From an uncultured Bacteroidales bacterium (GTDB taxonomy: Bacteria > Bacteroidota > Bacteroidia > Bacteroidales > F082), in assembly GCA_946410535.1 (NCBI GenBank), contig CAMKAR010000176.1, positions 1 through 5,072 on the forward strand: a stretch of 5,072 nt of DNA. The letters are read 5' to 3'. Position numbers and translations under genes: made by a program. The notes below the pieces were generated by a model. It searched no databases and was not told the origin of the DNA. It was given only the letters and a program-made list of their open reading frames with translations. Shown in pieces: positions 1-5,072 of this stretch (position 1 is the first letter of the stretch; each line of letters starts with the position of its first letter).

Positions 1-310
1 CTTCCTCGATGTCGATGCCGCTCTCAAACTCCATCGAGATGACCGAAGTGTTCTCGCGCGAAGTGGAGGAGAGGTGCTTCAGGTCGGGTACGGCATTGAG
101 CGTGTTTTCCAACGTCTTGGAAATGTTGGTTTCAATGTCCTCGGCGCTGGCTCCAGGGTAGGAAGTCAGGACCATGATGAAGTTGGTCTCCATGTCGGGC
201 AATTGGTTGATGGAGAGGTTCATCAGGGAATAAATGCCGAAGATGGCGATGGCGACGAAAACAAGGGCCGTCGTCACCGGATTATTGACTGCTGTTCTTT
301 GTAAACTCAT
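1..310 (-). CDS. RND-family efflux permease, N-terminal fragment
   Basis: Only the first 103 codons are present; the gene runs off the left edge. The product is the inner-membrane, proton-driven pump of a tripartite efflux system (HAE1/AcrB-like branch). The translation starts MSLQRTAVNNPVTTAL, followed by a hydrophobic first transmembrane segment at about residues 13-31. Next comes the start of the periplasmic porter domain with the family hallmark SYPGASAEDIE and an NTLNAVPDLKHLSSTSREN stretch, matching AcrB-type proteins that read YPGAS-(x)-(x)-VE and 'l..v..l..i.S.S'. The ATG at 308-310 is the natural start because the conserved N-terminus begins there, and it has a short A-rich leader. 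It is the third gene of the operon, 99 bp after the adaptor stop, with a repeat-hairpin between them. The substrate cannot be told from this fragment. The family call is secure; drug versus other export is open. Confidence 0.93.
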   Translation of the reverse strand, partial: MSLQRTAVNNPVTTALVFVAIAIFGIYSLMNLSINQLPDMETNFIMVLTSYPGASAEDIETNISKTLENTLNAVPDLKHLSSTSRENTSVISMEFESGIDIEE

Positions 311-320
311 CTTTTTTTCA

Positions 321-404
321 GTTAGGAGTTAGGAGTTAAAAGTTAGGAGTTAGGAGTTTGGAGTTGAGGGGGAATACTCCACACTACTAACTCCACACTC
401 CAAA
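321..404. repeat. Heptanucleotide repeat array between adaptor and permease genes
   Basis: Twelve consecutive 7-nt units fill the spacer. Exact GTTAGGA copies start at 321, 328, 342 and 349, with variants at 335 (GTTAAAA), 356 (GTTTGGA) and 363 (GTTGAGG). After one irregular unit (370-376) the array continues in phase in the opposite orientation: CTCCACA at 377 and 391, CTACTAA at 384 and CTCCAAA at 398. The array begins 5 nt after the adaptor stop codon and leaves only about 10 bp of A-rich leader before the permease start. Heptamer tandem repeats (STRR-type) are known from other bacteria, notably cyanobacteria; I do not know a named family for this one. Confidence 0.85.
346..394 (-). other. 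19-bp imperfect inverted repeat (RNA hairpin) in the adaptor-permease spacer
   Basis: Positions 346-364 and 376-394 are inverted repeats matching at 17 of 19 positions, with an 11-nt loop at 365-375. The arms come from the forward and inverted halves of the heptamer array. In the minus-strand transcript this would form a stable stem just after the adaptor stop codon and upstream of the permease start. No long U run follows, so it is not a classical intrinsic terminator. It could act as a partial attenuator, an mRNA stabiliser or a barrier setting pump-to-adaptor ratio; these roles are inference. Confidence 0.65.
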
Positions 405-409
405 TTGTT

Positions 410-1441
410 TTATTGCACGGTAACATTCACTCCGTCCTTCAAGCGGATCTGCCCCTCGGTGACAATCTTGTCGCCCTCGTTGATGCCACTGATGATTTCA
501 TACTTGTCGCCAAGGCGCTTACCGACTTCCACGAGCGTGTATTTCACCGTGTTGTCGGGTTGCAGCACAAAGATAAAGTGCTCGCCCGAGCCTTGTTGCT
601 TGACCACGGCAACGTCGGGCACGACCACATGGTGGTTGGTGCCGAAGTTGGCCGTCACGCGGGCAAACATGCCCGGACGCAGTCTTTGGTCAGCATTTTG
701 GCAGACGACTTCAACGGGGAAGGTGTGGGTCGTCGCGCTGACGGTGGGGTAGATGAGGTTCACCTTGCCGGTGAAGTTCTCGCCTGGGTACGACTCCACG
801 GTGATGTCGAAAGCCATGTCCTTGCTGATGTGGGTGAAAAGGCTCTCTGACACGTTGATGAGCATCTTGACGGGCTGGATTTGCTGCACGACGAAGATGG
901 GCATTTGCATACTGTACATGTCGCCAGCATCGTAGTTGCGGGCGGTCACCACGCCGTTGATGGGACTTCTCAGATAGGTGTTCTCGGCCAGGTTCTGATA
1001 GGTTTTTTTCGTGACGTTCAGGGCGAGACGGGCCATGTCGTAGTCCGACTGGGCCACGGCGCCGATGTTGTAAAGCTCGGTGAGACGTGCCAGCTCGGTC
1101 GAGTCGTTGACGTACTGCATCCTTGTCTTGGCTAAGTTGACGTCGTCCATCGTGGCCAAAATCTGGCCTTTGCGCACTTGCTGTCCCACCTCAGCCTTGA
1201 TGCTGACGATGCGGCCCGCCGTTTGCGAGACAATGTTGTTCGTCGCGAAAGGCTCAATGTTGGAGGTGAACGTGTTGGTGATTTCGACGTCTTCGGCTTG
1301 TGCCGTCACCACGCTGACCACAGGAGCGGCTTGCGCTTGCTGCTGTTCGGTCGAGGTGGTGGTGTTGCCGTCTTTCGAGCCACAAGCCGTCATCAAGGCG
1401 GCAGCGGCTAAAGTGATGATACTGAGTTTGAGGTATTTCAT
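410..1441 (-). CDS. RND efflux periplasmic adaptor (membrane-fusion) lipoprotein
   Basis: The 343-residue product bridges the RND pump and the outer-membrane channel. It starts MKYLKLSIITLAAAALMTAC, a type II signal peptide whose lipobox MTAC places the lipidated cysteine at residue 20. A low-complexity T/Q/A linker (about 26-40) precedes the mature fold. The two lipoyl half-motifs are visible at about 81-98 (EVGQQVRKGQILATMD) and 157-174 (LRSPINGVVTARNYDAGD). They flank a short helical hairpin (about 100-155). A beta-barrel domain (about 190-268, ending LRPGMFARVTANF) and a membrane-proximal domain (about 270-343, with INEGDKIVTEGQIRLKDG) follow. Length is usual for HlyD/AcrA-type adaptors. 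The frame stays open upstream to 1711, but that extension overlaps the outer-membrane gene and lacks a signal peptide, so the ATG at 1439-1441 is chosen. It lies between the outer-membrane factor and permease genes. The family call is secure; the substrate is unknown. Confidence 0.96.
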   Translation of the reverse strand: MKYLKLSIITLAAAALMTACGSKDGNTTTSTEQQQAQAAPVVSVVTAQAEDVEITNTFTSNIEPFATNNIVSQTAGRIVSIKAEVGQQVRKGQILATMDDVNLAKTRMQYVNDSTELARLTELYNIGAVAQSDYDMARLALNVTKKTYQNLAENTYLRSPINGVVTARNYDAGDMYSMQMPIFVVQQIQPVKMLINVSESLFTHISKDMAFDITVESYPGENFTGKVNLIYPTVSATTHTFPVEVVCQNADQRLRPGMFARVTANFGTNHHVVVPDVAVVKQQGSGEHFIFVLQPDNTVKYTLVEVGKRLGDKYEIISGINEGDKIVTEGQIRLKDGVNVTVQ

Positions 1442-1471
1442 TGATTTGTTGTTTGTTATTTCTTTATTTTT
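1442..1471 (-). promoter_or_regulatory. A-rich translation leader of the adaptor gene
   Basis: Read on the minus strand, the bases just before the adaptor ATG are almost all A with scattered T and C and very few G, with no AGGAGG-like site. Bacteroidota often initiate translation from such A-rich, unstructured leaders, which supports the start at 1441. The leader begins where the heptamer array at 1472-1534 ends. Confidence 0.5.
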
Positions 1472-1534
1472 GCTTTTGGCTCTTGGCCGGTCGCTAATTG
1501 CCAGTAGCCAGAGGCCAGTAGCCAATGGCTTATT
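1472..1534. repeat. Heptanucleotide repeat array between outer-membrane factor and adaptor genes
   Basis: Nine consecutive 7-nt units each begin GCC or GCT on the plus strand, starting at 1472, 1479, 1486, 1493, 1500, 1507, 1514, 1521 and 1528. Two units are exactly GCCAGTA (1500 and 1514). The last unit overlaps the stop codon of the outer-membrane factor (1530-1532), so on the coding strand the array starts at the end of that gene and runs until about 30 nt before the adaptor ATG. It has the same period and placement as the array at 321-404 but a different sequence. Confidence 0.8.
1476..1525 (-). other. Inverted repeat (RNA hairpin) within the 1472-1534 heptamer array
   Basis: Arms at 1476-1488 and 1513-1525 pair as 6 bp (TTGGCT with AGCCAA) plus 5 bp (TGGCC with GGCCA), separated by a 2x2 internal loop, around a 24-nt loop. 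The stem is GC-rich. It lies immediately after the outer-membrane factor stop codon in the transcript. No U tract follows, so a simple terminator is unlikely. Confidence 0.5.
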
Positions 1535-2879
1535 CCTTCCCAACCAATTCATCCAACGAGGCCTTGGCCACCATGAAGTTGTAAACCGCTTGGGCCTGTG
1601 TGAGTTGCGCCTGTTGCAAAGCCAATTGCGCGTCGTTGAGTTCCACGAGGGTTGCCTTGCCCACTTCATACATCTTTTCGGAGATGTCGTAGCTCTTCTG
1701 TGCAATCTCAACCGTGGCGTTGGCGGCTTGGTAGTTCTTGATGCAGAGTGCCATTTGGTCGTTGTAGTTGCGGATGCCGATGCGCAGGTTGCGTTCGGCG
1801 TCTTCGCGTTGCAGGGCGAGCATGTTGCGGTTCACCTTGCTTTGCTTGATGGCGTTGTGTTTTTGGAAGCCATCGAAGACGGGGATGCTGAGGCTGACGG
1901 CGGCGGTGGAGGAGGGGAACCAACGCAGTTCGCTGTCGCCCATCGCGCTGTAGTTGTAGTTGATGCTCGCCGCAAGCGTGGGCAGGTATTGCTTTTTCTG
2001 CATCCTGATGGTCGATTCGAGCATACGGTCTTGGATGGCCAATTGCAGCAGCGAGCTGTTGTTGCTGAGGTCGTCTTCTTGGACGTAGGGCGTGAGCATC
2101 TCTTCCGTGTAGTCGTTCAGGTCGCCCACCACTTCCACTTCCGTGTTGAGGTCGATGCCCATGACGGCTTTCAGCTGCCATGTGGCGAGCAAAACCGAGT
2201 TCTCGGCGCTCGACACGTTGGGTTCGGCGTTCATCATCGTCACTTGCGAGCGCAGGCGTTCCACCTCCGAGGCCTTGCCCACGTTGAAGCGTTGCTCAGT
2301 CTTCTCGTAGTTCTTTTGTGCGTTCTCGTAGACTGAGGTCACCACGTCGAGCGACTTCTGGGCGAGCAAAACGGCATAGAAGGCCTGTTTCACTTGCTTC
2401 ACCATGGCGATTTTCGACGAGCGGGCTTGCTCGACGGCCAGCTCCACGTCCATGCCCGATAGTTTCAGGCTTTCCCAAAGCTGGGCGTTCACCAAGGGCA
2501 TGCTTGCCGTGGCCGAGGTGCTGATGTTGTTGTCGCGGCCCACCTTGATTTCCATGGCCTGTCCGCCCATGTCCATCACCATCACCTGCTTCTGCAAGGT
2601 GCGTTGGTACGACCCGTTGATGCTGACGTTGGGATAAAGAGCGGCATAGCTGCCTTTTCTCGCATAGCCCGTCTTTTCGACGGTCATGTCGGCTATTTTG
2701 ATGGTGTTGCTTTCGGAGAGGGCAATCTCAAGGGCTTGGTCGAGCGTGAGCTGCAAAGCCCCTGGGTTCTGAGGTTCCTGTGCCTGTCGAAGGGCCGGTC
2801 CGTCGGACTGCCCAAATGAAAACAATGGCGTGATTGCCAATGTTGTTATTGTCAAAATGTTGAAAATCAGTTTTTTCAT
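1530..2879 (-). CDS. TolC-family outer-membrane efflux protein
   Basis: The 449-residue product is the outer-membrane channel and periplasmic tunnel of the tripartite pump. A Sec signal peptide is clear (MKKLIFNILTITTLAITPLFSFG, cleavage near residues 23-24). Two outer-membrane-efflux (OEP) repeats follow. The first has LTLDQALEIALSES at about 44-57, YPNVSINGSY and a long helical run rich in Q, K and E. The second begins near residue 260 and contains the paired element YLPTLAASINYNYS, then SLSIPVFDGFQKHNAIKQSK and YEVGKATLVELNDAQLALQQAQ near the C-terminus. Length is normal for the family. Residues about 25-41, encoded by an apparent dispersed repeat, lie between the signal peptide and the first OEP motif. 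It is the first gene of the operon, with a -7 element about 42 bp upstream of the ATG. The family call is secure; the exported compound is unknown. Confidence 0.96.
   Translation of the reverse strand: MKKLIFNILTITTLAITPLFSFGQSDGPALRQAQEPQNPGALQLTLDQALEIALSESNTIKIADMTVEKTGYARKGSYAALYPNVSINGSYQRTLQKQVMVMDMGGQAMEIKVGRDNNISTSATASMPLVNAQLWESLKLSGMDVELAVEQARSSKIAMVKQVKQAFYAVLLAQKSLDVVTSVYENAQKNYEKTEQRFNVGKASEVERLRSQVTMMNAEPNVSSAENSVLLATWQLKAVMGIDLNTEVEVVGDLNDYTEEMLTPYVQEDDLSNNSSLLQLAIQDRMLESTIRMQKKQYLPTLAASINYNYSAMGDSELRWFPSSTAAVSLSIPVFDGFQKHNAIKQSKVNRNMLALQREDAERNLRIGIRNYNDQMALCIKNYQAANATVEIAQKSYDISEKMYEVGKATLVELNDAQLALQQAQLTQAQAVYNFMVAKASLDELVGKE
2774..2808. repeat. Palindromic dispersed-repeat-like element inside the outer-membrane factor gene
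   Basis: The plus strand reads GTTCCTGTGCCTGTCGAAGG at 2774-2793, close to the widely dispersed bacterial repeat core CCTGAGCCTGTCGAAGG that I recall from many genomes. Next to it lies a perfect inverted repeat, GTCCG (2798-2802) and CGGAC (2804-2808). In the gene's frame it encodes residues about 25-36, including LRQAQEP, a peptide typical of translated copies of that repeat. It sits directly after the signal peptide, where homologues usually go straight into the first OEP motif. Copy number cannot be checked from one window. Confidence 0.6.
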
Positions 2880-2920
2880 AAAAACAAGTTCAAAAAACGG
2901 TATACCTTATTTTAAGGGTG

Positions 2921-2928
2921 CAAAAGTA
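2921..2928 (-). promoter_or_regulatory. Promoter -7 element of the efflux operon
   Basis: On the minus strand this reads TACTTTTG followed by CA, a full match to the Bacteroidota -7 consensus TAnnTTTG. The start of transcription would fall near 2916, giving a leader of about 37 nt before the outer-membrane factor ATG. No TTTG -33 element is visible 17-23 bp upstream, which suggests that an activator is needed. Confidence 0.6.
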
Positions 2929-2958
2929 GTGATTCTAATGAAGTTAGATACGGATTTT

Positions 2959-2988
2959 TCAACGAAATATTTCATGTAATCAACGAAA
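2959..2988 (-). promoter_or_regulatory. Direct-repeat pair, candidate LytTR-regulator binding site (efflux promoter)
   Basis: On the minus strand TTTCGTTGA occurs twice (2988-2980 and 2967-2959), identical over 9 bp, with a 12-bp gap and hence a 21-bp period. Known LytTR regulators such as AgrA bind two direct 9-bp repeats with a 12-13 bp spacer and a core GTT; each repeat here contains CGTT. The proximal copy ends 30 bp upstream of the -7 element, a usual activator position. That the neighbouring LytTR protein is the binder is inference. Confidence 0.6.
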
Positions 2989-3050
2989 ATCTTTCCACTT
3001 CATTTTTGGTGCTGACGGCATCGAAAATAAGCTTGCCCCGTCCATGTTCG

Positions 3051-3080
3051 CTTTATTGAAGATTTGTTTCTTTTCATTGA
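3051..3080 (+). promoter_or_regulatory. Direct-repeat pair, candidate LytTR-regulator binding site (kinase promoter)
   Basis: CTTTATTGA (3051-3059) and TTTCATTGA (3072-3080) repeat with a 21-bp period, matching at 7 of 9 positions, and both are followed by A. The proximal copy differs from the efflux-side repeat TTTCGTTGA at one base. The pair points toward the kinase gene and ends 29 bp upstream of its -7 element, nearly the same geometry as the efflux side. Autoregulation is inferred. The distal copy is the weaker half-site. Confidence 0.5.
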
Positions 3081-3109
3081 AAACCAAACTGCATTTGAAT
3101 GATTCGCCT

Positions 3110-3117
3110 TATCTTTG
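3110..3117 (+). promoter_or_regulatory. Promoter -7 element of the two-component operon
   Basis: TATCTTTG, followed by CAG, matches the Bacteroidota consensus TAnnTTTG. Only 4 nt separate it from the kinase ATG at 3122, so transcription would start at or next to the start codon. No TTTG lies at the usual -33 spacing; the TTTG at 3094-3097 is too close. Confidence 0.6.
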
Positions 3118-3121
3118 CAGC

Positions 3122-4210
3122 ATGAAAATCAAGGATATGAAACGGCCTAACCTGCAAAGCCTGCCGACGGCCAACCTCGACCTGCTGGAACGCCTCTACA
3201 GGAACGGTGTCATCTGGATTGCGCTGTTTGTCATTTTCTTCACAGTGCATTCCAACGGCAACTACTTCTTCAGGGCGCTCAGTTCGCTGTGTTTCGTCGG
3301 AATGGAGGTCTTGTTGGTCACCTTTATTAATAAGGTGCTGATTGAGCATTACCTGAAACGCAACAAGGTGGTGTTGCTCATCCTGTTGTCCATCCTTATC
3401 CTCCCCCTTTGGGCTGCGGCTTCTTCCACCATCGACATCGTGCTCCTGTACTTTTTTACCAAGCGGCCTTTCGCCGAGATTTTCAATTTCGGGGTCAGCT
3501 TCGTGGTTTTCATGGTGCGCCTCATCTGGTTCATCGCTACCTTTGCCATCGTGTTGATTTTCTACTATCAACGCAAGGAAAACGAGGAGAAAATCATCGG
3601 CGACCAACTGAAGAGCGAGAAACTCGACATGGAGCTGCGCTATCTCAAGTCGCAAATCAACCCGCATTTCCTTTTCAATGCCCTAAATAACATCTATTCA
3701 ATGGTTTATACGCACGACGACAACGCTGCCGACGGTGTGTTGAAGCTGTCGGAGATGTTGCGCTACGTCCTCGTCGACTGTCAGGCCGAGATGATTCCGT
3801 TAAGCAAGGAAATCAAGTATATCGACAATTTCATCGACTTCCAGATGATGCGCATGGGCGGTCATCGCGATGTTGTTTTCACCAAAGACGTGGAGAAAGA
3901 GGACTTCCTTATTGCTCCGATGCTCTTGCAGCCCATCATCGAGAACTGCTTCAAATACAGCCGTTTGGAGACGCATCCTGATGGCTATGTTCATGTCAGC
4001 GTGAGACAGACGGGCAACAGGATTTGCTTCGAGGCCGAAAACACGGTGGCCGAAAACGCGCTCCCGATTGCAGGCAACGGAGGGGCAAAGTCGGGCATCG
4101 GGCTGAAGAACGTGCAGCAACGCCTGATGTTGCATTATGGTGAAGATTATGTGTTTGATATTGAGCAAAATAAAGATAAAGGAACCTATAAAGTCAAGAT
4201 CGAACTATGA
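3122..4210 (+). CDS. LytS/YehU-type sensor histidine kinase
   Basis: The 362-residue membrane kinase would autophosphorylate and pass phosphate to the LytTR regulator encoded next. Four hydrophobic segments are visible, at about residues 29-43, 53-74, 82-100 and 122-148. The loops between them are short and there is no large periplasmic domain, so any signal is probably sensed in or near the membrane. A short charged helix (about 150-175) leads to the His_kinase motif QINPHFLFNALNNIYS, with the phosphoacceptor H182. The ATPase part shows the N box around PIIENCFKYS (N275; Y279 where histidine is common) and the G box GIGLKNVQQRL (325-335). The frame is open back to 3044, but the promoter -7 element lies inside that extension, so the ATG at 3122 is preferred; 3137 is a possible alternative. 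The stop overlaps the next start (ATGA). The ligand is unknown. Confidence 0.95.
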   Translation: MKIKDMKRPNLQSLPTANLDLLERLYRNGVIWIALFVIFFTVHSNGNYFFRALSSLCFVGMEVLLVTFINKVLIEHYLKRNKVVLLILLSILILPLWAAASSTIDIVLLYFFTKRPFAEIFNFGVSFVVFMVRLIWFIATFAIVLIFYYQRKENEEKIIGDQLKSEKLDMELRYLKSQINPHFLFNALNNIYSMVYTHDDNAADGVLKLSEMLRYVLVDCQAEMIPLSKEIKYIDNFIDFQMMRMGGHRDVVFTKDVEKEDFLIAPMLLQPIIENCFKYSRLETHPDGYVHVSVRQTGNRICFEAENTVAENALPIAGNGGAKSGIGLKNVQQRLMLHYGEDYVFDIEQNKDKGTYKVKIEL

Positions 4211-4926
4211 ATGAGAAGTATAACGTGATCATCGTCGACGATGAATATTTGGCCCAAAAGCTGCTTCAAGACTATGTCTCAAAGGTGGAGTCGCTGCAAT
4301 TGGTGGCCACTTGCTCCAATGCTTTCGAGGCCATGGAAGCCTTGAAGAACAATTCGGTCGACATCATGCTTTTGGATATCCAAATGCCTGATTTGACAGG
4401 TCTTGAGCTGGTGAAGAGCTTGGAGAAGAAGCCCGCCGTCATCTTCACAACGGCCTATTCGGAGTATGCCGTCGATGCGTTCAACCTCGCCGTTTCCGAC
4501 TACCTGCTGAAGCCTTTCGACTTCCCGCGTTTCTTCCAGGCCATCAACAAGGCCATCGGCAACGTGCCTTCGAGGTCGGAAAACGCGCCGAAGCCCGCAG
4601 CCGACACCATCAGCAAGTCGAACGATTTCATCACGGTGAAAGCCGACTATAAGCTTTACAAAATCAACTACGACGACCTTCTTTTCATCGAAGGCCAGCA
4701 CGAATACGTCACCTTCCACACCACGCAGCGGCGCATCACGGCCCTTTTCGCCTTGAAAGACCTGGAGGAAATCCTTCCGAAGGACAAGTTTGTGCGCGTC
4801 CACAAGTCGTATATCGTCTCGTTCAAGCATATCCAGGACTTGGACAAGAGCGATGTCACCGTGGCTGGCAACAAGGTTCCGGTTGGGGCCAGCTATCGCG
4901 ACGAGTTGTTGGCGCGTTTGCAATGA
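4207..4926 (+). CDS. LytTR-family response regulator
   Basis: This 239-residue cytoplasmic transcription factor has an N-terminal receiver domain (about 1-118) and a C-terminal LytTR DNA-binding domain (about 138-237). All receiver residues are in place: acidic pair D11/D12, phosphoacceptor D57 in MLLDIQMP, switch T82 in FTTAY and K102 in LLKPF. The linker (about 119-138) is short and rich in P, S and A. The LytTR domain shows FITVKADYKLYKINYDDLLFIEG-type strands and the hallmark FVRVHKSYIVSFKHI at about 195-209. It overlaps the kinase gene by 4 bp, so the two are translationally coupled and almost certainly partners. Paired repeats of the kind this family binds occur upstream of both divergent promoters, which suggests that it controls the efflux operon and its own operon. 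The gene looks intact. Confidence 0.96.
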   Translation: MNEKYNVIIVDDEYLAQKLLQDYVSKVESLQLVATCSNAFEAMEALKNNSVDIMLLDIQMPDLTGLELVKSLEKKPAVIFTTAYSEYAVDAFNLAVSDYLLKPFDFPRFFQAINKAIGNVPSRSENAPKPAADTISKSNDFITVKADYKLYKINYDDLLFIEGQHEYVTFHTTQRRITALFALKDLEEILPKDKFVRVHKSYIVSFKHIQDLDKSDVTVAGNKVPVGASYRDELLARLQ

Positions 4927-4944
4927 AAAAATCTCGCTTTTTTC
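4925..4944 (+). terminator. Weak AT-only hairpin after the response regulator gene
   Basis: GAAAAAA (4925-4931) and TTTTTTC (4938-4944) form a perfect 7-bp stem with a 6-nt loop, overlapping the stop codon of the regulator gene. The stem has a single G-C pair, so it would be a weak terminator. It may only reflect AT-rich intergenic sequence. Confidence 0.25.
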
Positions 4945-4973
4945 TGATAATGAAAAGAAAAAGTGTATATTTG
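4943..4973 (+). promoter_or_regulatory. Promoter of the YegP/DUF1508 gene
   Basis: TATATTTG at 4966-4973, followed by CAG, is a full match to the -7 consensus TAnnTTTG. A TCTG at 4943-4946, one mismatch from the -33 element TTTG, sits 19 bp upstream, the usual spacing. Transcription would start near 4978, leaving an A-rich leader of about 30 nt before the ATG at 5008. The downstream gene is therefore probably a separate transcription unit, and this promoter lacks the paired repeats seen in the divergent region. Confidence 0.6.
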
Positions 4974-5007
4974 CAGCCTAAAACAACCTCTAAAAGACAG
5001 AAAAAAC

Positions 5008-5072
5008 ATGGGAAAATTTGAAATCACAAGCAGGAAGAACGGCGAGTTCCAGTTCAACCTGAAGGCCACCAA
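5008..5072 (+). CDS. YegP-family (DUF1508) protein, N-terminal fragment
   Basis: Only 21 full codons are present before the window ends. The translation MGKFEITSRKNGEFQFNLKAT matches the start of the DUF1508 repeat, where family members read roughly KFEI-K-NGEF-F-LKA. YegP proteins are small, usually with one or two such repeats, and have no established biochemical function. The ATG follows an A-rich leader and its own promoter. Nothing ties it functionally to the two-component genes upstream. Confidence 0.85.
   Translation, partial: MGKFEITSRKNGEFQFNLKAT

Noticed and set aside
321..404. CRISPR array or small-RNA gene in the adaptor-permease spacer
   Set aside because: The units are 7 nt with no spacers between them, and no promoter is visible on either strand; tandem heptamers with a hairpin fit better.
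1442..1711. 90-codon N-terminal extension of the adaptor reading frame
   Set aside because: It overlaps the 3' end of the outer-membrane factor gene in another frame, reads through the heptamer array, and would bury the clear lipoprotein signal peptide starting at 1441.
1080..2336. 418-codon plus-strand open frame opposite the adaptor and outer-membrane factor genes
   Set aside because: It runs antisense to two well-supported genes, has low-complexity V/H/L/R-rich translation and no recognisable domain; it is a shadow of GC-biased codons.
2964..2973. Perfect 10-bp palindrome GAAATATTTC in the divergent region
   Set aside because: It is short and AT-rich, and it overlaps the proximal TTTCGTTGA repeat and the spacer. 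The 21-bp direct-repeat arrangement explains the region better, although a second regulator cannot be excluded.
3044..3121. 26-codon upstream extension of the kinase
   Set aside because: It contains the promoter -7 box and the proximal direct repeat, and the family's N-terminus is adequately explained by a start at 3122.
4279..4923. 214-codon minus-strand open frame opposite the response regulator
   Set aside because: It is fully antisense to an intact receiver-LytTR gene and shows no domain, signal peptide or promoter.

Overview
The window looks like chromosomal DNA from a member of the Bacteroidales (Bacteroidota). Three promoter -7 elements fit the Bacteroidota consensus TAnnTTTG and each is followed by CA. 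Start codons are preceded by A-rich, G-poor leaders rather than strong Shine-Dalgarno sites. The protein families (LytS/YehU-type kinase, LytTR regulator, lipoprotein adaptor, DUF1508 protein) also fit. The genus cannot be named from this sequence alone.

Layout. The left 2.9 kb is a tripartite RND efflux operon on the minus strand. In transcription order it has a TolC-type outer-membrane factor (1530-2879), a lipoprotein membrane-fusion adaptor (410-1441) and the N-terminal 103 codons of an HAE1-type RND permease (1-310, cut by the window edge). A 242-bp divergent region (2880-3121) separates it from a plus-strand two-component operon: a four-TM LytS/YehU-type histidine kinase (3122-4210) and a LytTR response regulator (4207-4926), joined by an ATGA stop/start overlap. 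A separate promoter then leads into the first 21 codons of a YegP/DUF1508 protein (5008 to the window end).

How the parts may work together. The divergent region is the most informative part. Each promoter has a pair of roughly 9-bp direct repeats at a 21-bp period. Each pair points in the direction of its own transcription and ends 30 bp (efflux) or 29 bp (kinase) upstream of the -7 box. The repeats agree on TTTC(G/A)TTGA and resemble the paired half-sites known for LytTR regulators. I infer a closed circuit in which the LytTR protein activates both its own operon and the efflux operon. Neither promoter has a TTTG -33 element at the usual spacing, which fits activator dependence.

Repeats. 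Both intercistronic spacers of the efflux operon carry arrays with a strict 7-nt period that also fold back into hairpins: 321-404 with a 19-bp imperfect stem, and 1472-1534 with a 6+5-bp stem. The two arrays share period and architecture but not sequence. A third element, resembling a dispersed palindromic repeat, sits in frame in the outer-membrane factor just after its signal peptide and encodes a short peptide containing LRQAQEP. No RNA genes, CRISPR arrays, transposases or attachment sites were seen.
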